NCBI GenBank assembly: GCA_017382775.1
Contig: JAFNZQ010000159.1
Span: 1-14,948 of the forward strand
From: Spirochaetaceae bacterium
GTDB lineage: Bacteria; Spirochaetota; Spirochaetia; Treponematales; Treponemataceae
Reading direction: 5' to 3'
DNA: 14,948 nt
In this document: piece by piece, positions 13,886 to 14,948 of the stretch
Layout of the letters: each line of letters opens with the position of its first letter
Position numbering within the stretch: position 1 is the stretch's first letter
Position numbers and translations under genes: made by a program
Notes under the pieces: model-generated
The model's database searches: none
Told to the model about the DNA's origin: nothing
Seen by the model: only the letters and a program-made list of their open reading frames with translations

Positions 13886-14579
13886 GCAAATTACCGATTT
13901 AATCGTTAAAATTATTTTATCCCTCATTGTCGCATCATTTATTTATGTGATTATTTTACGGTGGTTTCCCGTTTACTACACACCTTTGTACACAATGCGT
14001 AAGGTTCAGGCTTTCAAACAAGAAAAAACAATTCCATTTTTGAAAAGTTGGGTTCCCATCGATGAAATTTCACCACATTTGATTCGGGGAGTCTTGGCAG
14101 CAGAGGATGATCAATTTCTAAAACACTACGGATTTTCCATTGAAAACATAAAAATGGCAATGTCTCAAAACAAAAAAGCCGGGAAAATTGTCCGTGGAGG
14201 AAGTACCATCTCCCAGCAAACCGCCAAAAACGTATTTTTGCTCCCCACAAAATCCTATTTTCGAAAAATTCTTGAAGCCTACTTCACCATTTTGATCGAA
14301 CTTTTTTGGGGGAAAAAGCGAATAATGGAAGTTTACCTCAACGTAATCGAAATGGGAAACGGAATTTACGGAGCCCAAGCTGCGGCAATTCACTTCTACG
14401 GATGCAATGCTTCGGAATTATCAAAACATCAGGCGGCAATGATTGCAATATCCCTTCCCAATCCGCGAAGATTCCGTGTCGATTCCCCATCGGAATACAT
14501 GGTGGAACGACAAAAGAAAATAATGGGCTACATGAGTTCAACGGATGCAAGTTATTTTACGGAAGAAAAAAACAACTAG
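13857..14579 (+). CDS. mtgA: Monofunctional peptidoglycan glycosyltransferase
   Basis: GT51 transglycosylase of 240 aa that polymerises lipid II into glycan strands on the outer face of the inner membrane. One membrane helix (about 13-35) anchors it. The catalytic domain shows AAEDDQFLKHYG with general-base Glu83, the GGSTISQQ motif (114-121) and RIMEVYLN with the second glutamate (Glu158). There is no transpeptidase domain, so it is not a bifunctional PBP. The start at 13857 lies inside ychF in another frame (29-nt overlap), with AAGGA and GGAG just upstream, so translation probably relies on ychF ribosomes. The stop TAG shares a CTAG with the convergent histidine kinase gene. Confidence 0.94.
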   Translation: MLFSSNLTFKQITDLIVKIILSLIVASFIYVIILRWFPVYYTPLYTMRKVQAFKQEKTIPFLKSWVPIDEISPHLIRGVLAAEDDQFLKHYGFSIENIKMAMSQNKKAGKIVRGGSTISQQTAKNVFLLPTKSYFRKILEAYFTILIELFWGKKRIMEVYLNVIEMGNGIYGAQAAAIHFYGCNASELSKHQAAMIAISLPNPRRFRVDSPSEYMVERQKKIMGYMSSTDASYFTEEKNN

Positions 14580-14948
14580 GCTAAATCAAGAGAGAATGAA
14601 AAATCCGCCCACTTGCCTTCTTCACTTTTTACATGGATAATCGTTTTATGCAAAGTTGCAATTTCAAATGCAATGGATAATCCCAATCCATGACCTTGAA
14701 CCTCATCGGAATGGGATTTGTCGCCACGGTAAAAGCGCTGGAAAATTTTTTGTTGGTCGTCCGTTCCAATTCCCTTTCCCGTATTATAAACGTGCACAAT
14801 GGCCTTTCCGCCTTTTTTATCCACAATAATGGCTATCTTACCGTGGTCATCGGAATACTTCAATGCATTATCCAAAAGAATTAAAATCAGTTTATGAATT
14901 TTACTTCTGTATCCGTGAACATAAACGTTGGATTCAATTCGCCAAATG
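14576..14948 (-). CDS. Sensor histidine kinase, C-terminal ATPase domain (partial)
   Basis: The window holds the last 124 codons of a gene entering from the right edge. The frame is open to the border, so the TTG at 14875 is internal rather than a start. ATPase-domain motifs appear in order: N box in the LLDNALKYS segment, G1 box YNTGKGIG, F box IFQRFYRGDKS, and G2 box GHGLGLSIA, ending in ...FSFSLDLA. This is the HATPase_c domain of a two-component sensor kinase; sensor, membrane and His-box regions lie outside. The usual G1 aspartate is asparagine, seen in other kinases of this class. It is convergent with mtgA and their stop codons interlock. The partner response regulator is not in the window. 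Confidence 0.93.
   Translation of the reverse strand, partial: IWRIESNVYVHGYRSKIHKLILILLDNALKYSDDHGKIAIIVDKKGGKAIVHVYNTGKGIGTDDQQKIFQRFYRGDKSHSDEVQGHGLGLSIAFEIATLHKTIIHVKSEEGKWADFSFSLDLA

Noticed and set aside
14756..14782. Asn instead of Asp in the G1 box of the histidine kinase as a sign of inactivity
   Set aside because: The same replacement occurs in other sensor kinases and the other ATP-binding boxes are intact.
1..14948. CRISPR array, insertion sequence, prophage or tRNA genes
   Set aside because: No regularly spaced repeats, transposase, integrase, or tRNA-like cloverleaf with a GGTTCGAAT-type arm was seen on either strand.

Overview
The window looks like chromosomal DNA from a moderately AT-rich bacterium, most plausibly a spirochaete of the Treponema/Spirochaetaceae type. 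The support is indirect: a GTP-type PEP carboxykinase, a secreted SUMF1-domain protein, and a small aminotransferase-like hypothetical protein. The phylum was not tested. There are eleven substantial genes, two of them touching other coding regions at the window edges or at their stops, and very little intergenic space. No tRNA, rRNA, CRISPR or insertion sequence was seen.

Region 1 (1-4741, minus strand): an operon read right to left, hisS > plsC-like acyltransferase > DagK-family lipid kinase > gltX, then the first 25 codons of a secreted protein that leaves the window. The first three genes are joined by 4-nt stop/start overlaps. Two aminoacyl-tRNA synthetases therefore bracket two enzymes that both make phosphatidic acid.

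Region 2 (4742-6791, plus strand): pckG (GTP-dependent PEP carboxykinase) stands alone with its own promoter and a strong terminator.

Region 3 (6807-10408, plus strand): malQ (4-alpha-glucanotransferase), a DAACS-family symporter and a small aminotransferase-like hypothetical gene are tightly packed. They are driven by a fully consensus promoter placed so that the transcript should begin at the malQ start codon (leaderless).

Region 4 (10409-10684): a 276-bp gap holding a cluster of related AACTATT palindromes, then the promoter of the next operon.

Region 5 (10628-14579, plus strand): an 11-codon leader ORF and a 10-bp hairpin precede corA. A secreted SUMF1-like protein, the ATPase ychF and the peptidoglycan transglycosylase mtgA follow. 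The leader peptide (M-E-D-Y-P...) ahead of a Mg2+ transporter is the most interesting candidate for an undescribed regulatory system here. A sensor histidine kinase (minus strand, truncated by the window) meets mtgA tail to tail with interlocked stop codons.

Four promoters were read by eye, all with a 17-bp spacer: hisS, pckG, malQ and corA. Two of them (malQ, hisS) imply leaderless or nearly leaderless mRNAs.
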